A stretch of DNA of 52,454 bases, from assembly GCA_024281995.1 (NCBI GenBank), contig JAMWZW010000014.1:1-52454 (forward strand), written 5' to 3'. The DNA is from Nitrosomonas sp. GTDB taxonomy: Bacteria; Pseudomonadota; Gammaproteobacteria; Burkholderiales; Nitrosomonadaceae. The notes under the pieces are model-generated. The model ran no database searches and was not told the origin of the DNA. It was given only the letters and a program-made list of their open reading frames with translations. Within the stretch, counting starts at the first letter, position 1; each line of letters opens with the position of its first letter. The position numbers and the translations under genes are program-made. This document shows positions 36,665 through 45,887 of this stretch, in pieces.

Positions 36665-36856
36665 TCCATATCCTGTCCCGAATAGTTCTCCTTCATCGTC
36701 ATCATGACCTGCTTCGAGGTAAATGAGACAGCACACAGTCTCTAATTTATAAATGCTTTCTATCAATTCGATGCTGTTTTTTGTTGTGACACTCCCTAAA
36801 TATCGATAAAGCTCTTAAAATAAGTCGTGTTATCAATCTTTACTGGCAGACTTATA

Positions 36857-37969
36857 ATGAATTCCAAGTTACAGCCCATCTATCGTTCGTATCAACAAGC
36901 AAACAAAGCGGTTTTAAACAGTGCGGCTGACAAATCCGGACTTCCGCCAGGTACATTAATTCATATTGGAGAAAAGCACGAATCGAAAAGTAAAATTTCG
37001 GTTACGCAATATAATGCCGATGCATTGATCACACATGAGATCGATTCAATTGCAGAATTAAAACATCTAAAAAAAACCGGCGTAATTACATGGGTCAATG
37101 TAGATGGATTGAACGATATTCATATTGTTGAAAGTATCGGTCAAGAATTAAATATTCATCCTCTAGTATTAGAAGACATTCTTAGTACACATCAGCGTCC
37201 TAAGCTCGAAGAATATGAAAGCTTTCTTTATATGGTCATCAAAGGAATTGAATTTGACCAAGAAAGAAATATTAGTGTTGATTACGAACAAATCAGTATA
37301 TTGTTACTGGTCGATTATGTCATTACTTTTAAAGAAAAATCTGATAACACATTTGATCCTATTTACTATTATCTGCAGAATAATAACAGTCGGTTACGTC
37401 AATTTGGCAGCGATTATCTAGCTTATGTTATTCTTGATACAATCGTCGATGAATATTTTGTTGTCGAAGATAATTTAGATGAAATTATTGATCCCTTAGA
37501 AGAAAATATATTATTTAATCCTACGAAAGAAATGCTGCAAAGTCTGCAGCGAATCCGCCGCAACCTAATTTCCATGAAGCGTAATATTTCGCCGTTGCGT
37601 GAACTACTCGCCACAATCTTACGCAGTGACAATCCTCTGTTTCAGGAAAAAACATTACGATACTATGGTGATGTTTATGATCACATATTACGAGTAACTG
37701 ATTCGCTCGAATCTTACCGGGAAAGAATTTCTGCCATGCATGATATTTATCTCAGTAGCGCTAGTAACAAACTCAATGAAACAATGAAGATTTTGACAAT
37801 TTTTGCTTCAATTTTCATTCCTCTAACTTTTATCGCCGGTGTTTACGGAATGAATTTTGAGTATATGCCAGAATTAAAATGGCGCTGGGGTTATCCTATG
37901 ATTTGGGTCATTTTTATCACGACTAGCGTGGGATTATTGTTTTTTTTCAAGAAAAAAAAATGGATATAA
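36857..37969 (+). CDS. corA: Magnesium/cobalt transporter CorA
   Basis: A 370-residue pentameric divalent-cation channel. A large cytoplasmic domain is followed by two C-terminal membrane helices, with the selectivity signature GMN in GVYGMNF and the periplasmic loop EYMPELKWRWGYP. The final KKKKW is the usual basic cytoplasmic tail. The frame is open up to a GTG at 36827, but the ATG at 36857 is preferred. It transports Mg2+ and possibly Co2+ or Ni2+. It stands alone, ahead of the sensor kinase gene by 140 bases. Confidence 0.94.
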   Translation: MNSKLQPIYRSYQQANKAVLNSAADKSGLPPGTLIHIGEKHESKSKISVTQYNADALITHEIDSIAELKHLKKTGVITWVNVDGLNDIHIVESIGQELNIHPLVLEDILSTHQRPKLEEYESFLYMVIKGIEFDQERNISVDYEQISILLLVDYVITFKEKSDNTFDPIYYYLQNNNSRLRQFGSDYLAYVILDTIVDEYFVVEDNLDEIIDPLEENILFNPTKEMLQSLQRIRRNLISMKRNISPLRELLATILRSDNPLFQEKTLRYYGDVYDHILRVTDSLESYRERISAMHDIYLSSASNKLNETMKILTIFASIFIPLTFIAGVYGMNFEYMPELKWRWGYPMIWVIFITTSVGLLFFFKKKKWI

Positions 37970-38108
37970 CGCCCTAATCTATGAAAGTTATTAGCATTAT
38001 TTCATTTTATAAATTTGATAAAGTGCAATAGGCTATCTCTGGAGTTACAAAGCGGTTGTGCTTATAATCTAGCCAATATCAATTCAAAATCCAAGTAAGG
38101 AGAACGGT

Positions 38109-40991
38109 TTGCTCTTAACGCGTGACGATCGCAAGATTAGCATAATTGGCGGCTTACTCTTGTTAGGACTAACTTTAACTACAGGTATTGCGGTATACAG
38201 TGCAATGCGGCAGCAGACTGAATCTGTCTTAGGTAGAGGATTAGGAGTTGCTTTACAGGGAAAAGCGCTTCTAATTGAGAGTCAGATTGAGAAAGGATTG
38301 GAAGATACTCGTGCCTTAGCGCTGCGCCCATTTATTATTCAATTTATACGCGAACTTAACGCGCAGCCTGATAATGATAGCGCTCTTCGCGACCTCGCGC
38401 GCAATGTCAATTCACTTACGCAGGCGGGCTTCTCAGCAGCAGTTGTCTATGACATGCATGGCAAAGTATTGTCACAAGTCGGGCATTTTTCTGCAAATCA
38501 GTCGCAATCATTACCTCTTAATAAATACCGCAATACCTTCCTCGTGTGGGATGAACAGTATCTTATTTTGCGTACCAATAAAGAAATAATTGATGAAGAA
38601 ATGCGCCGTATCGGCAGTATTACAACAGAAATCATATTACCCCAATTGACACGTAGATTCAGTGAGATAAGATCGATTGGTGAAACCGGTGAATTCATAT
38701 TATGTGCGCCGCCGCAGCAAGGTAAACAGGAAATGGCCTGCCTGTTTAGTCAAATCGACGGTATAAAATTCAAGTCTCTTAAGCGAATAACTGAAGGTGG
38801 TGTATTACCGATAAGTTATGCACTCGATGGAAAAAGTGGTGTTGTTGCTGTAAAAGACTATCGTCAAATACCCGTAATCGAGGCTTATGCACCTTTGCAC
38901 GCCATCGGTCTAGGTATGACCTTGAAGTTGGATGAAGACGAACTGTTTAAGCCAGCGAATGAAGAACTGAGAATCATTGTTCTTTATCTCATCGGTTTGA
39001 TTATTGCAGAAATACTGTTATTAAATTGGTTTGTACGCAAACTCATTAAATCGGAAAAAGAGGCGCGCATTGCCAAGGAAACAGCAGAGCAATTCTCGAT
39101 TGAACTAAGCCAGAAAGAGATTGAACTACGCGAACGTTTAAAGGAAATCACTTGTCTTTATGAAATTCGTCGCAGCATGGGTTTAGAATTATCAGTCGAT
39201 GACGCGTGTCAACAGATTTTTGAATATTTGATACCTGCTATGCAATTTCCGGAGCACGCTTCTGCAATGATCGAAATTGATGGCAGACGAATTCCATCTG
39301 CAAATTATAATTCAGCTCTCCTACACGAATTGCGATCTGAAATTATTGTTAATAGCAAAACATGTGGTTATCTTAGTGTTTTTTACCCGGAAGACAAACC
39401 TTTTTTAGTAGCTGAAGAACAAAGACTTATTGATGTAGTCACAACTGATCTAGCGAGATGGCTTGAGCGCAAACAAATTGACGGATTGTTGCGCGTGCGC
39501 TTAAAGGAGATAACCTGCCTTTATGAAATTCGCCGGAGCATGGGTTTAGAATTGTCAATGGACCAAGTTTCTCAGAATATTTTTGAGCATTTGATCCCGG
39601 CAATGCAATTCCCAGAAATTGCAACTGCTGTTATCGAATTCAACGGCAGTCGTTTCACTTCCAAAAATCAAAATCAGAATCTAACAAGAAAAGTAGGCTC
39701 AAAAATTGTTAGTGACGATAAAGTTTGTTTTGAATGTTATAAAAAAAGTGATGCTATCGGATTCGTTTTACAATCAAAAATCAGTATTCATGACAAAATA
39801 TGCGGCCATTTAAGCGTATTTTATCCGGAAGACAAACCTTTTCTGATGCCAGAAGAACAGCGACTCATCGATGCCATTGCGGATGATTTGTCAAAATGGC
39901 TTGAACGCAAACAAGTTGATGAGCAATTACGTGAACGACTAAAAGAAATTACTTGCCTGTATGAAATTCGTCGTGGTATTGGAATGGAATCATCTATTGA
40001 CAATGTGTGCCAAAACGTTTTTGAACACCTGATATCGGCTGTTCAATTTCCGGAGTTTGCTACGGCTGTCATTGAACTGGATGGTTGGCGATATACCTCA
40101 GGGAAATATGGACCCAATCTTGCCAATCAATTACTTTCAAAAACAAAAATTATTGACAGAGCTCGCAGTCAACGGCGACCGGAGCGAGATCCTGCCTGTA
40201 CGTGTTGGTCAACGATTAGCGTGAATGGCAAGATTTGTGGCCAATTACGTGTATTTTATCCGTCAGAAAAACCTTTTTTTGTACCGGAAGAGCAAAAACT
40301 CGTCAATGCCATTGCCAGTGATTTAGAAAGTTGGCTTGAACGAAAACGCCTTGAACAGGCATTAGTTTTTGTCGCAGAAGAACAAGCACATACGATCGGC
40401 CAGGAGTTGCATGATAATCTTGGACAACAAATTGCTGCAATTGGCTACCAAGCCAGAGCCCTGGAAAAACAAATTCTTAGCGATGGAAACGAAGGAATGG
40501 CAACATCAGCGGCCTCCATTGCTTCACAAGCACAAATTGCGGTCATACAAATCAAGCAGATTGCACAAGGATTATTACCCTTCGAACTGGAAGCCAACGG
40601 TTTGATTCCCGCCCTGCAAAATTTAGCAACAAGAATAGCAACAACTTACAGTATTGATTGCGATTTTTCATCTACCGATGACATCGTCATCCATGATAAT
40701 AATTTGGCACTTAATTTATATCGAATCGCCCAAGAAGCTGCTAATAATGCGATACGCCACGGTAAAGCACAACATCTTGATATAGCATTAACCGCTAATG
40801 AGGGTATATTGTCTTTATCAATTCGGGACGATGGTACAGGATTTGTTGGAATTGATACCAGCCATAAAACAATTTCAGGAATGGGTATTAAAATTATGCA
40901 ATACCGAGCAAAACAATTAGGTGCAAAATTGGAATTCTTACCTCGCAGCGAAGGTGGTACGGAAGTACGTTTAGAAATGCGAATAATTTAA
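38109..40991 (+). CDS. NarX-type sensor histidine kinase with three tandem GAF-like modules
   Basis: A 960-residue sensor kinase. The N-terminus has a membrane helix (about 13-33), a periplasmic sensor domain (about 40-290) and a second helix (about 291-312). Three repeated cytoplasmic modules begin at residues 341, 462 and 607, each opening RLKEITCLYEIRR and ending in a CG.L.VFYP..KPF segment, like GAF domains. The kinase core is HisKA_3 type: the phosphorylated residue is His768 in GQELHDNLGQQ, with ATPase motifs EAANNAIRHG, DDGTGF and GMGIKIMQYRA. The start is TTG, supported by an AAGGAG site. The response regulator follows 9 bases later, so they form a two-component system. Input signal unknown. 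Confidence 0.92.
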   Translation: MLLTRDDRKISIIGGLLLLGLTLTTGIAVYSAMRQQTESVLGRGLGVALQGKALLIESQIEKGLEDTRALALRPFIIQFIRELNAQPDNDSALRDLARNVNSLTQAGFSAAVVYDMHGKVLSQVGHFSANQSQSLPLNKYRNTFLVWDEQYLILRTNKEIIDEEMRRIGSITTEIILPQLTRRFSEIRSIGETGEFILCAPPQQGKQEMACLFSQIDGIKFKSLKRITEGGVLPISYALDGKSGVVAVKDYRQIPVIEAYAPLHAIGLGMTLKLDEDELFKPANEELRIIVLYLIGLIIAEILLLNWFVRKLIKSEKEARIAKETAEQFSIELSQKEIELRERLKEITCLYEIRRSMGLELSVDDACQQIFEYLIPAMQFPEHASAMIEIDGRRIPSANYNSALLHELRSEIIVNSKTCGYLSVFYPEDKPFLVAEEQRLIDVVTTDLARWLERKQIDGLLRVRLKEITCLYEIRRSMGLELSMDQVSQNIFEHLIPAMQFPEIATAVIEFNGSRFTSKNQNQNLTRKVGSKIVSDDKVCFECYKKSDAIGFVLQSKISIHDKICGHLSVFYPEDKPFLMPEEQRLIDAIADDLSKWLERKQVDEQLRERLKEITCLYEIRRGIGMESSIDNVCQNVFEHLISAVQFPEFATAVIELDGWRYTSGKYGPNLANQLLSKTKIIDRARSQRRPERDPACTCWSTISVNGKICGQLRVFYPSEKPFFVPEEQKLVNAIASDLESWLERKRLEQALVFVAEEQAHTIGQELHDNLGQQIAAIGYQARALEKQILSDGNEGMATSAASIASQAQIAVIQIKQIAQGLLPFELEANGLIPALQNLATRIATTYSIDCDFSSTDDIVIHDNNLALNLYRIAQEAANNAIRHGKAQHLDIALTANEGILSLSIRDDGTGFVGIDTSHKTISGMGIKIMQYRAKQLGAKLEFLPRSEGGTEVRLEMRII
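39131..40350 (+). repeat. Three tandem intragenic repeats within the histidine kinase gene
   Basis: The repeat units start near 39131, 39494 and 39929 and encode the GAF-like modules. They differ in length: unit 1 is about 121 codons and unit 2 about 145. Unit 1 lacks roughly 20 residues before the CG.L.VFYP segment that units 2 and 3 keep, where they carry a Cys (CFEC, ACTC). The DNA is diverged, so this is an old duplication. Confidence 0.8.
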
Positions 40992-41000
40992 TAATCTATT

Positions 41001-41663
41001 ATGTCAACTGCAAAAAAAGCAAAGGTAATGTTGGTAGACGATCATGCTATGTTGCGTCATGGCATGGCAATGCTTATCAATATGGAGCCCGACATGGAAG
41101 TATTTGCAGAAGCCGGTGACGGCAATGAAGCACTGGCAATCCTGAAGAAACATAACAATATCGATATTGTATTACTGGATGTTACACTCAAAACAGTATC
41201 TGGTTTTGAAGTAATAAAAAGCATACATGCATTAATTCCCGCCCTTCCTGTACTTTTTATTTCTATGCACGATGAGTCAGTTTATGCGGAACGTGCCTTG
41301 CGGGCTGGTGCTCGTGGTTATGTTATGAAACAGGAGCCGGGAGAAATTTTACTCGCAGCAATTCGCGAGGTACTCAAAGGGAATGTTTACCTGAGCAAAA
41401 AAATGCACGAGAAAGTATTAAAGCGAATGGTGACGGGCGGTGCGGAACCTGAGCAATTAATTAATACACTTACTCCGAGCGAATTTGAAGTACTTCATCT
41501 TATTGGACAAGGACATAGTAGTCAGGAGATTGCCAAATTACTTTGTCGCAGCATCAAAACCATAGAAACTCACCGCTTCAATATTCGTACCAAGCTAAAC
41601 CTTAAAGACGGTGCCGACTTGATACGCTATGCAACGCGGTGGATCTCTGAAGAACAACATTAA
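41001..41663 (+). CDS. NarL/LuxR-family response regulator
   Basis: A 220-residue two-domain regulator. The receiver domain has the acidic pair Asp13-Asp14 (VDDHAM), the phosphoacceptor Asp60 (VLLDVTL), a Ser in FISMHDE and the conserved Lys in YVMKQEPG. The C-terminal LuxR-type helix-turn-helix begins near residue 148 (LTPSEFEVLHLIGQGHSSQEIAKLL). It should be phosphorylated by the kinase encoded just upstream and then bind DNA. Target genes cannot be read from the window. Confidence 0.95.
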   Translation: MSTAKKAKVMLVDDHAMLRHGMAMLINMEPDMEVFAEAGDGNEALAILKKHNNIDIVLLDVTLKTVSGFEVIKSIHALIPALPVLFISMHDESVYAERALRAGARGYVMKQEPGEILLAAIREVLKGNVYLSKKMHEKVLKRMVTGGAEPEQLINTLTPSEFEVLHLIGQGHSSQEIAKLLCRSIKTIETHRFNIRTKLNLKDGADLIRYATRWISEEQH

Positions 41664-41704
41664 TAGTAAAGCCGGAATTCAACCCTCATTTTCCGAGCAC
41701 GATT

Positions 41705-41878
41705 TTATTTAGATTTTTCAGCCTGCTTTTTCCATTTCTCATAACAATCAAGGCCACAATAATACATAATATAATCTGTTGCTTTAACACTATTTGCTTC
41801 GGATATGGGTATTTCTTTGAAGCATACTTCGCATGAAACTTTTTCAGGCTCAATAATTTTATTTTGTTCTACCATCAT
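41705..41878 (-). CDS. DUF3330-type small zinc-binding protein
   Basis: A 57-residue protein with two Cys pairs: CEVC (16-19) and CGLDC (41-45), the layout of a small zinc ribbon. The segments KEIPISEA, ATDYIMYYCGL and CYEKWKK match the DUF3330 family as I recall it. Tandem ATG codons follow a GGGAG ribosome site. The role is unknown; it is convergent with the response regulator and alone. Confidence 0.8.
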   Translation of the reverse strand: MMVEQNKIIEPEKVSCEVCFKEIPISEANSVKATDYIMYYCGLDCYEKWKKQAEKSK

Positions 41879-42051
41879 TTAAACTCCCTGCAAAAACTCA
41901 AAATAACATTTAATTCAAATTTAGTTTGGAGATTTTATTTAGAATAAATCTCTAAATATCTCTCATTCTAAGACCTCCAAATATCGCATCTATTCCTTTT
42001 GGCAGTAGAATTGTAAAAAATTATCATTAAAATCATTATGATATAATTATC

Positions 42052-42579
42052 TTAATCGTCTTTAAATTCGCATAACGCAAATACTTTTTGCCCGTGCTCT
42101 TCCAGACGCTTACGACCACCCAAATTAGGCAAATCAATCACAAAGCAACATTCAACAACTGTAGCGCCCATACTTTCGATCAAACTAACAGCAGCTTCTG
42201 CAGTTCCTCCCGTAGCAAGTAAATCATCCACGAGTAATATGTGATCACTCTTTGCTACCGCATCGACATGCATTTCGATGCGGTCAGCACCATATTCGAG
42301 TTGATAATCGTGTCCAATTGTTTCAAAGGGTAATTTTCCTTTTTTGCGGATAGGCACAAATCCGACCCCAAGCTGAAAAGCCAAAGCAGATCCAATGATA
42401 AATCCACGCGCTTCGATACCAGCAACCCGATCAATCTTGGTATTAGCGTACCGATTAACCAGCTCATGGATGGTAATACGAAATCCAATCGGATCTTGCA
42501 ATAAAGTAGTAATATCACGAAACATCACTCCCTGTCTGGGGTAATGTGGGATAACTCTAATTCGTGACTTAATGGTCAT
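42052..42579 (-). CDS. apt: Adenine phosphoribosyltransferase
   Basis: Converts adenine and PRPP to AMP in the cytoplasm (purine salvage). The 175-residue protein has GIEARGFIIG (54-63), the flexible-loop segment RKKGKLP (78-84) and the PRPP-binding motif VDDLLATGGT (117-126). The size is usual. No clear ribosome site. It lies ahead of a 230-base gap and rpoZ on the same strand. Confidence 0.96.
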   Translation of the reverse strand: MTIKSRIRVIPHYPRQGVMFRDITTLLQDPIGFRITIHELVNRYANTKIDRVAGIEARGFIIGSALAFQLGVGFVPIRKKGKLPFETIGHDYQLEYGADRIEMHVDAVAKSDHILLVDDLLATGGTAEAAVSLIESMGATVVECCFVIDLPNLGGRKRLEEHGQKVFALCEFKDD

Positions 42580-42811
42580 AATTTTCCAGAAAACTTATAC
42601 AACACTAATTATGAATATTTTATTTTCTTCAATGATAAGGTTTGAGGTGAATCTTCAGAATTTAGCGAAATAGCATTTAGAGATTACGATTCTCGAAAAT
42701 TGAATGAAATAATACTACTTGTAAGAAATATGAATAGTATTGCACAGATCTTCAATCAAACAAATGGCCTTACCCGAACCCAATAGACACTTCAGAAATA
42801 CTAGACAAGAA

Positions 42812-43018
42812 TCACATATTTTTCGGATTAAGTATTTCTAACCCTACTTTACCTTGTGCAACCTCACGCAACGCTACTACTGTTGGTTTATCGCGCCCAG
42901 ATTCGATCAAAGGCGCTGAACCAATAGCTAATTGCCTCGCTCGTGTCGTAGCTACTAGCGTCATATCAAAACGATTAGGAATTCTCTTCAAACAATCATC
43001 AACAGTAATTCGTGCCAT
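42812..43018 (-). CDS. rpoZ: RNA polymerase omega subunit
   Basis: A 68-residue subunit that helps assemble RNA polymerase and binds ppGpp in proteobacteria. The [21 protein letters not shown] start and RARQLA segment are diagnostic. The frame is open upstream to a GTG at 43033, but the ATG at 43018 gives the universal MARITV start. The C-terminus is short compared with E. coli. It follows gmk by about 70 bases, the usual proteobacterial order. Confidence 0.95.
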   Translation of the reverse strand: MARITVDDCLKRIPNRFDMTLVATTRARQLAIGSAPLIESGRDKPTVVALREVAQGKVGLEILNPKNM

Positions 43019-43089
43019 CTTTATTTCACTCACTAAAAAAATTTCATTTTACAATAAAGAACATCGGGTTGTGCTATTTCATTACAAAC

Positions 43090-43707
43090 TTACAATAGCT
43101 GATTAATTAATGATTCATATTTTAATAGCTGCCTCACTTTACTTAAACGCACTGCTGTAATTATGCATATCAAATCACTAAGCGCTTCCTCTAGCTTATT
43201 ATTAATAATGACATAGTCGAATTCACTAATATGGCCAACTTCTTCGCGTGCAGCAGCCAGTCTTTTTTGAATTACTGCTAAATCATCTTGAGCACGCGTT
43301 TTTAAACGTGTTGCCAAGACATCAATTGAGGGGGGAAGAATGAAAACACTAATTGATTGCGGGAAAACCTGGCGTATTTGTTGCGCTCCCTGACAATCTA
43401 TCTCTAGCAAGATATCTTGCCCAGAAGCGACAGCAGTATGTATCCATCTTTGCGAAGTACCGTATAGATTACCGTAGACTTCGGCACTTTCCAGAAACTC
43501 TCCATTGGCAAGCATTTCCTGGAATGTCGCTTTACTTACAAAATAATAGTCTTTGCCATTAATTTCATCTGCGCGTGGTTCCCGTGTGGTATGCGAAATC
43601 GATAAGCTAAGACTGCGATCCGATTGCAACAGAGCTTTTACCAAACTGGTTTTTCCAGCACCAGAAGGTGCACTGATAATAAATAAACAACCTGCTGTTT
43701 TAGTCAT
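43090..43707 (-). CDS. gmk: Guanylate kinase
   Basis: Phosphorylates GMP to GDP with ATP in the cytoplasm. The 205-residue protein has the P-loop SAPSGAGKTS (12-21), the GMP-binding STTREPRADE-type segment (SHTTREPRADEINGKDY) and LLEIDCQGAQQI. Length is normal. It sits directly upstream of rpoZ. Confidence 0.96.
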   Translation of the reverse strand: MTKTAGCLFIISAPSGAGKTSLVKALLQSDRSLSLSISHTTREPRADEINGKDYYFVSKATFQEMLANGEFLESAEVYGNLYGTSQRWIHTAVASGQDILLEIDCQGAQQIRQVFPQSISVFILPPSIDVLATRLKTRAQDDLAVIQKRLAAAREEVGHISEFDYVIINNKLEEALSDLICIITAVRLSKVRQLLKYESLINQLL

Positions 43708-43820
43708 TTTTGTATCTATCAGTAATAAATTGATAGGATCTATCGATATGAGAAATTTCTGGGTTCAATAGCATCGGAAAGGCCTTATAAGCTTAATGCG
43801 ACAGCATTCTTAACATCAAT

Positions 43821-44288
43821 CTAATAAATGATGCCACACTTTTTAAAGTAATTTTGATGATATTCTTCGGCTTTATAAAATTGGGACGCGGGTAAAATCT
43901 TTGTTACTACAGGATTTTGCCAACGACCGCTATTTTGCAATTCATTTCGCGATATCTGTGCAATGCTTTCTTGTTGAGCTGTGAAATAAAAAATAACAGA
44001 ACGATATTGCGTGCCAACATCAGGACCTTGTCGATCTACAGTTGTAGGGTTATGACAATTCCAGAAATGGTCCAATAAATCCTCGAAGCCCACTACTGCT
44101 GGGTCATATTCCACTAATACGACTTCGATATGTCCGGTAGTACCGGCACATACTGCTTCATAAACTGGATTTTCCGTCCAGCCACCTGAATATCCGCAGA
44201 TAACATTAATTACCCCTTTAATGACACGAAAAGCAGCCTCAACTCCCCAAAAGCAGCCAGCTCCAAAGATAATTCTTTCTGTTGTCAT
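43821..44288 (-). CDS. msrA: Peptide methionine-S-sulfoxide reductase
   Basis: Reduces methionine-S-sulfoxide in proteins, using thioredoxin. The catalytic motif is GCFWG with Cys12, and GYSGG and EYHQNY are conserved. At 155 residues it is the short form. It lacks a signal peptide, so it is cytoplasmic. It lies between dsbA and gmk on the minus strand with gaps of 53 and about 110 bases. Confidence 0.95.
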   Translation of the reverse strand: MTTERIIFGAGCFWGVEAAFRVIKGVINVICGYSGGWTENPVYEAVCAGTTGHIEVVLVEYDPAVVGFEDLLDHFWNCHNPTTVDRQGPDVGTQYRSVIFYFTAQQESIAQISRNELQNSGRWQNPVVTKILPASQFYKAEEYHQNYFKKCGIIY

Positions 44289-44341
44289 GATTATCTTAGT
44301 TATTTATGAAAATTATAGTTTTCCTCTCTTCTCATTATTTA

Positions 44342-44983
44342 TTACTTCTCCCTTCGTACCTTCTCAATCAGTGCGTCGAGGATTTTTATAGTATCGTCAG
44401 GGGTACTACTCATGCCGCCGCTGGTTAGATACTTACCATTAATAATCAATGCAGGAACACCATTGAGTTGATATTGACGTGTCATTTGCGTTGATTTTGC
44501 TACTTGATTCTGTACTGTAAACGAATTATAAGCATTCTCAAATTTCTTCCTATCAATACCCTCTTGTTTCTCAATCCAACTAAATAACGTCGACTCATTA
44601 TTCAAATCAATTTTGTCACGATGAATAGCATCATAAACTTTATCATGTAGTTCATCAGCTTTACCTATAACTTCAATTGCATAAAATATCTTCGCACCCG
44701 CTACCCAGTTTGGGCGAAGAGTCGCAGGCACATACCGAAAATCGACATCTTCAGGAATGCTTTTCAACCATGTTTTAAGATACGGATGTAAACTATAGCA
44801 ATGTGGACAACCATACCAAAAAAATTCCAATACTTCGATTTTATTGGCATCCTGTGTTTGTTGAGGTTTTGTCAGAATAGTATAATTCTTGCCTTCGGTG
44901 AGATCAGCACGCGCACTCGAAATATTCATCATACCCAAGCTCAGCAATAAGAAGACCGCTAAAAGAAATTTACGTAGACTCAT
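44342..44983 (-). CDS. dsbA: Periplasmic thiol:disulfide interchange protein DsbA
   Basis: Introduces disulfide bonds into exported proteins. A signal peptide ends near SARA (residue 26) and the thioredoxin-fold active site is CPHC (Cys59, Cys62) in FFWYGCPHC, with the cis-Pro in GVPALI. Length is 213 residues. A GGGAG ribosome site precedes the ATG. It follows the SPOR-domain gene on the same strand; argS-SPOR-dsbA is a common order in betaproteobacteria. Confidence 0.94.
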   Translation of the reverse strand: MSLRKFLLAVFLLLSLGMMNISSARADLTEGKNYTILTKPQQTQDANKIEVLEFFWYGCPHCYSLHPYLKTWLKSIPEDVDFRYVPATLRPNWVAGAKIFYAIEVIGKADELHDKVYDAIHRDKIDLNNESTLFSWIEKQEGIDRKKFENAYNSFTVQNQVAKSTQMTRQYQLNGVPALIINGKYLTSGGMSSTPDDTIKILDALIEKVRREK

Positions 44984-45080
44984 CTTAACTCCCTAAACAA
45001 GTTGTTAATTAATTGTTGGATTACAGTTTTATAGAAAATTTTCAGATTAGCAATAGGCTGTCCTCTATTAAAAATGAGCG

Positions 45081-45863
45081 CTAAGGTATTTTGATGAATT
45101 GAGTTGCAATACCATTTTCTCGTAACGAAGTGCTCGTTTCATCAACCTCCTCTTTGCGTGTAAAAGGACCAACACGAACCCTATACCAAACGCCCTTGTC
45201 AGCTAAATCAATTGGGTGTATCGATGCAAAAACACCTAGTAATGCAAGTCTAGCTTTCAAATTTTCTGCTTCATCGCTTTTTTTGAATGATCCCGCTTGG
45301 AGAAAGAATTTTTCTTTCACAGGTAATGAATTTTTTGGTGAAGGTACCATTGATGGTTGCTGTATCAATTCTGGTTGAGAAGTACGGGGCTGCAAAGACG
45401 TTATTTGCTGCGGTGTTTCAACCGGCGTGACAGGGGATCGAGATAAAGTGGGTTGTGATGCAATATCCAGTTTATTATTACCTTCTGGAATTTTTTCAGT
45501 TACTTGCGATTGTGCCGCAAGTTCAACGGGTTTTCGATAACCACGGTCAGTCTCTGGCTCTTCAATACCCGGTAAAATTTTGTAAAAATCAAATTTGTTT
45601 TTTTCTTCTATCAAACTTCCCAATTCTTCTTGTTTTGGTTTTTCCTGAGTAGCTAATATTTCAGGTTTAGTTTGATTTCTCTCAGATGAGCTTGTAGTTT
45701 TCTCTGTAGGTAAAAATGGGCTGGGTGAAAAATATAAATATAGCCATACGCCAATTGCACTTGCAAGACCTAACGCATAGCCAACAAACCCACCAAAAAA
45801 TGCCGAACCATTTTTTTCATTCGCGGGCTTTGAAGACTTACGGGATTTATAGTCTCGACTCAT
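45081..45863 (-). CDS. SPOR-domain cell-envelope protein (FtsN-like)
   Basis: A 260-residue bitopic protein: short cytoplasmic basic N-terminus, one membrane helix (about 22-44), a long Pro/Gln/Ser-rich periplasmic linker and a C-terminal SPOR domain (about 183-258, beginning KFFLQAGSFKK). SPOR domains bind septal peptidoglycan lacking stem peptides. An AAGGA ribosome site precedes the ATG. It begins 24 bases after the argS stop, so the two are probably co-transcribed. FtsN itself is a possible but unproven identity. Confidence 0.88.
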   Translation of the reverse strand: MSRDYKSRKSSKPANEKNGSAFFGGFVGYALGLASAIGVWLYLYFSPSPFLPTEKTTSSSERNQTKPEILATQEKPKQEELGSLIEEKNKFDFYKILPGIEEPETDRGYRKPVELAAQSQVTEKIPEGNNKLDIASQPTLSRSPVTPVETPQQITSLQPRTSQPELIQQPSMVPSPKNSLPVKEKFFLQAGSFKKSDEAENLKARLALLGVFASIHPIDLADKGVWYRVRVGPFTRKEEVDETSTSLRENGIATQFIKIP

Positions 45864-45887
45864 GAATATCCTTAATTGTTAACTTGG

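Noticed and set aside
36475-36705. Minus-strand open frame of 76 codons
   Set aside because: It is antisense to the 56-residue protein at 36494, which has a ribosome site and a more protein-like sequence.
39131-40350. Recent DNA duplication or CRISPR-like repeat
   Set aside because: The repeats are coding, diverged at the DNA level and more than 350 bases long, so they are protein modules.
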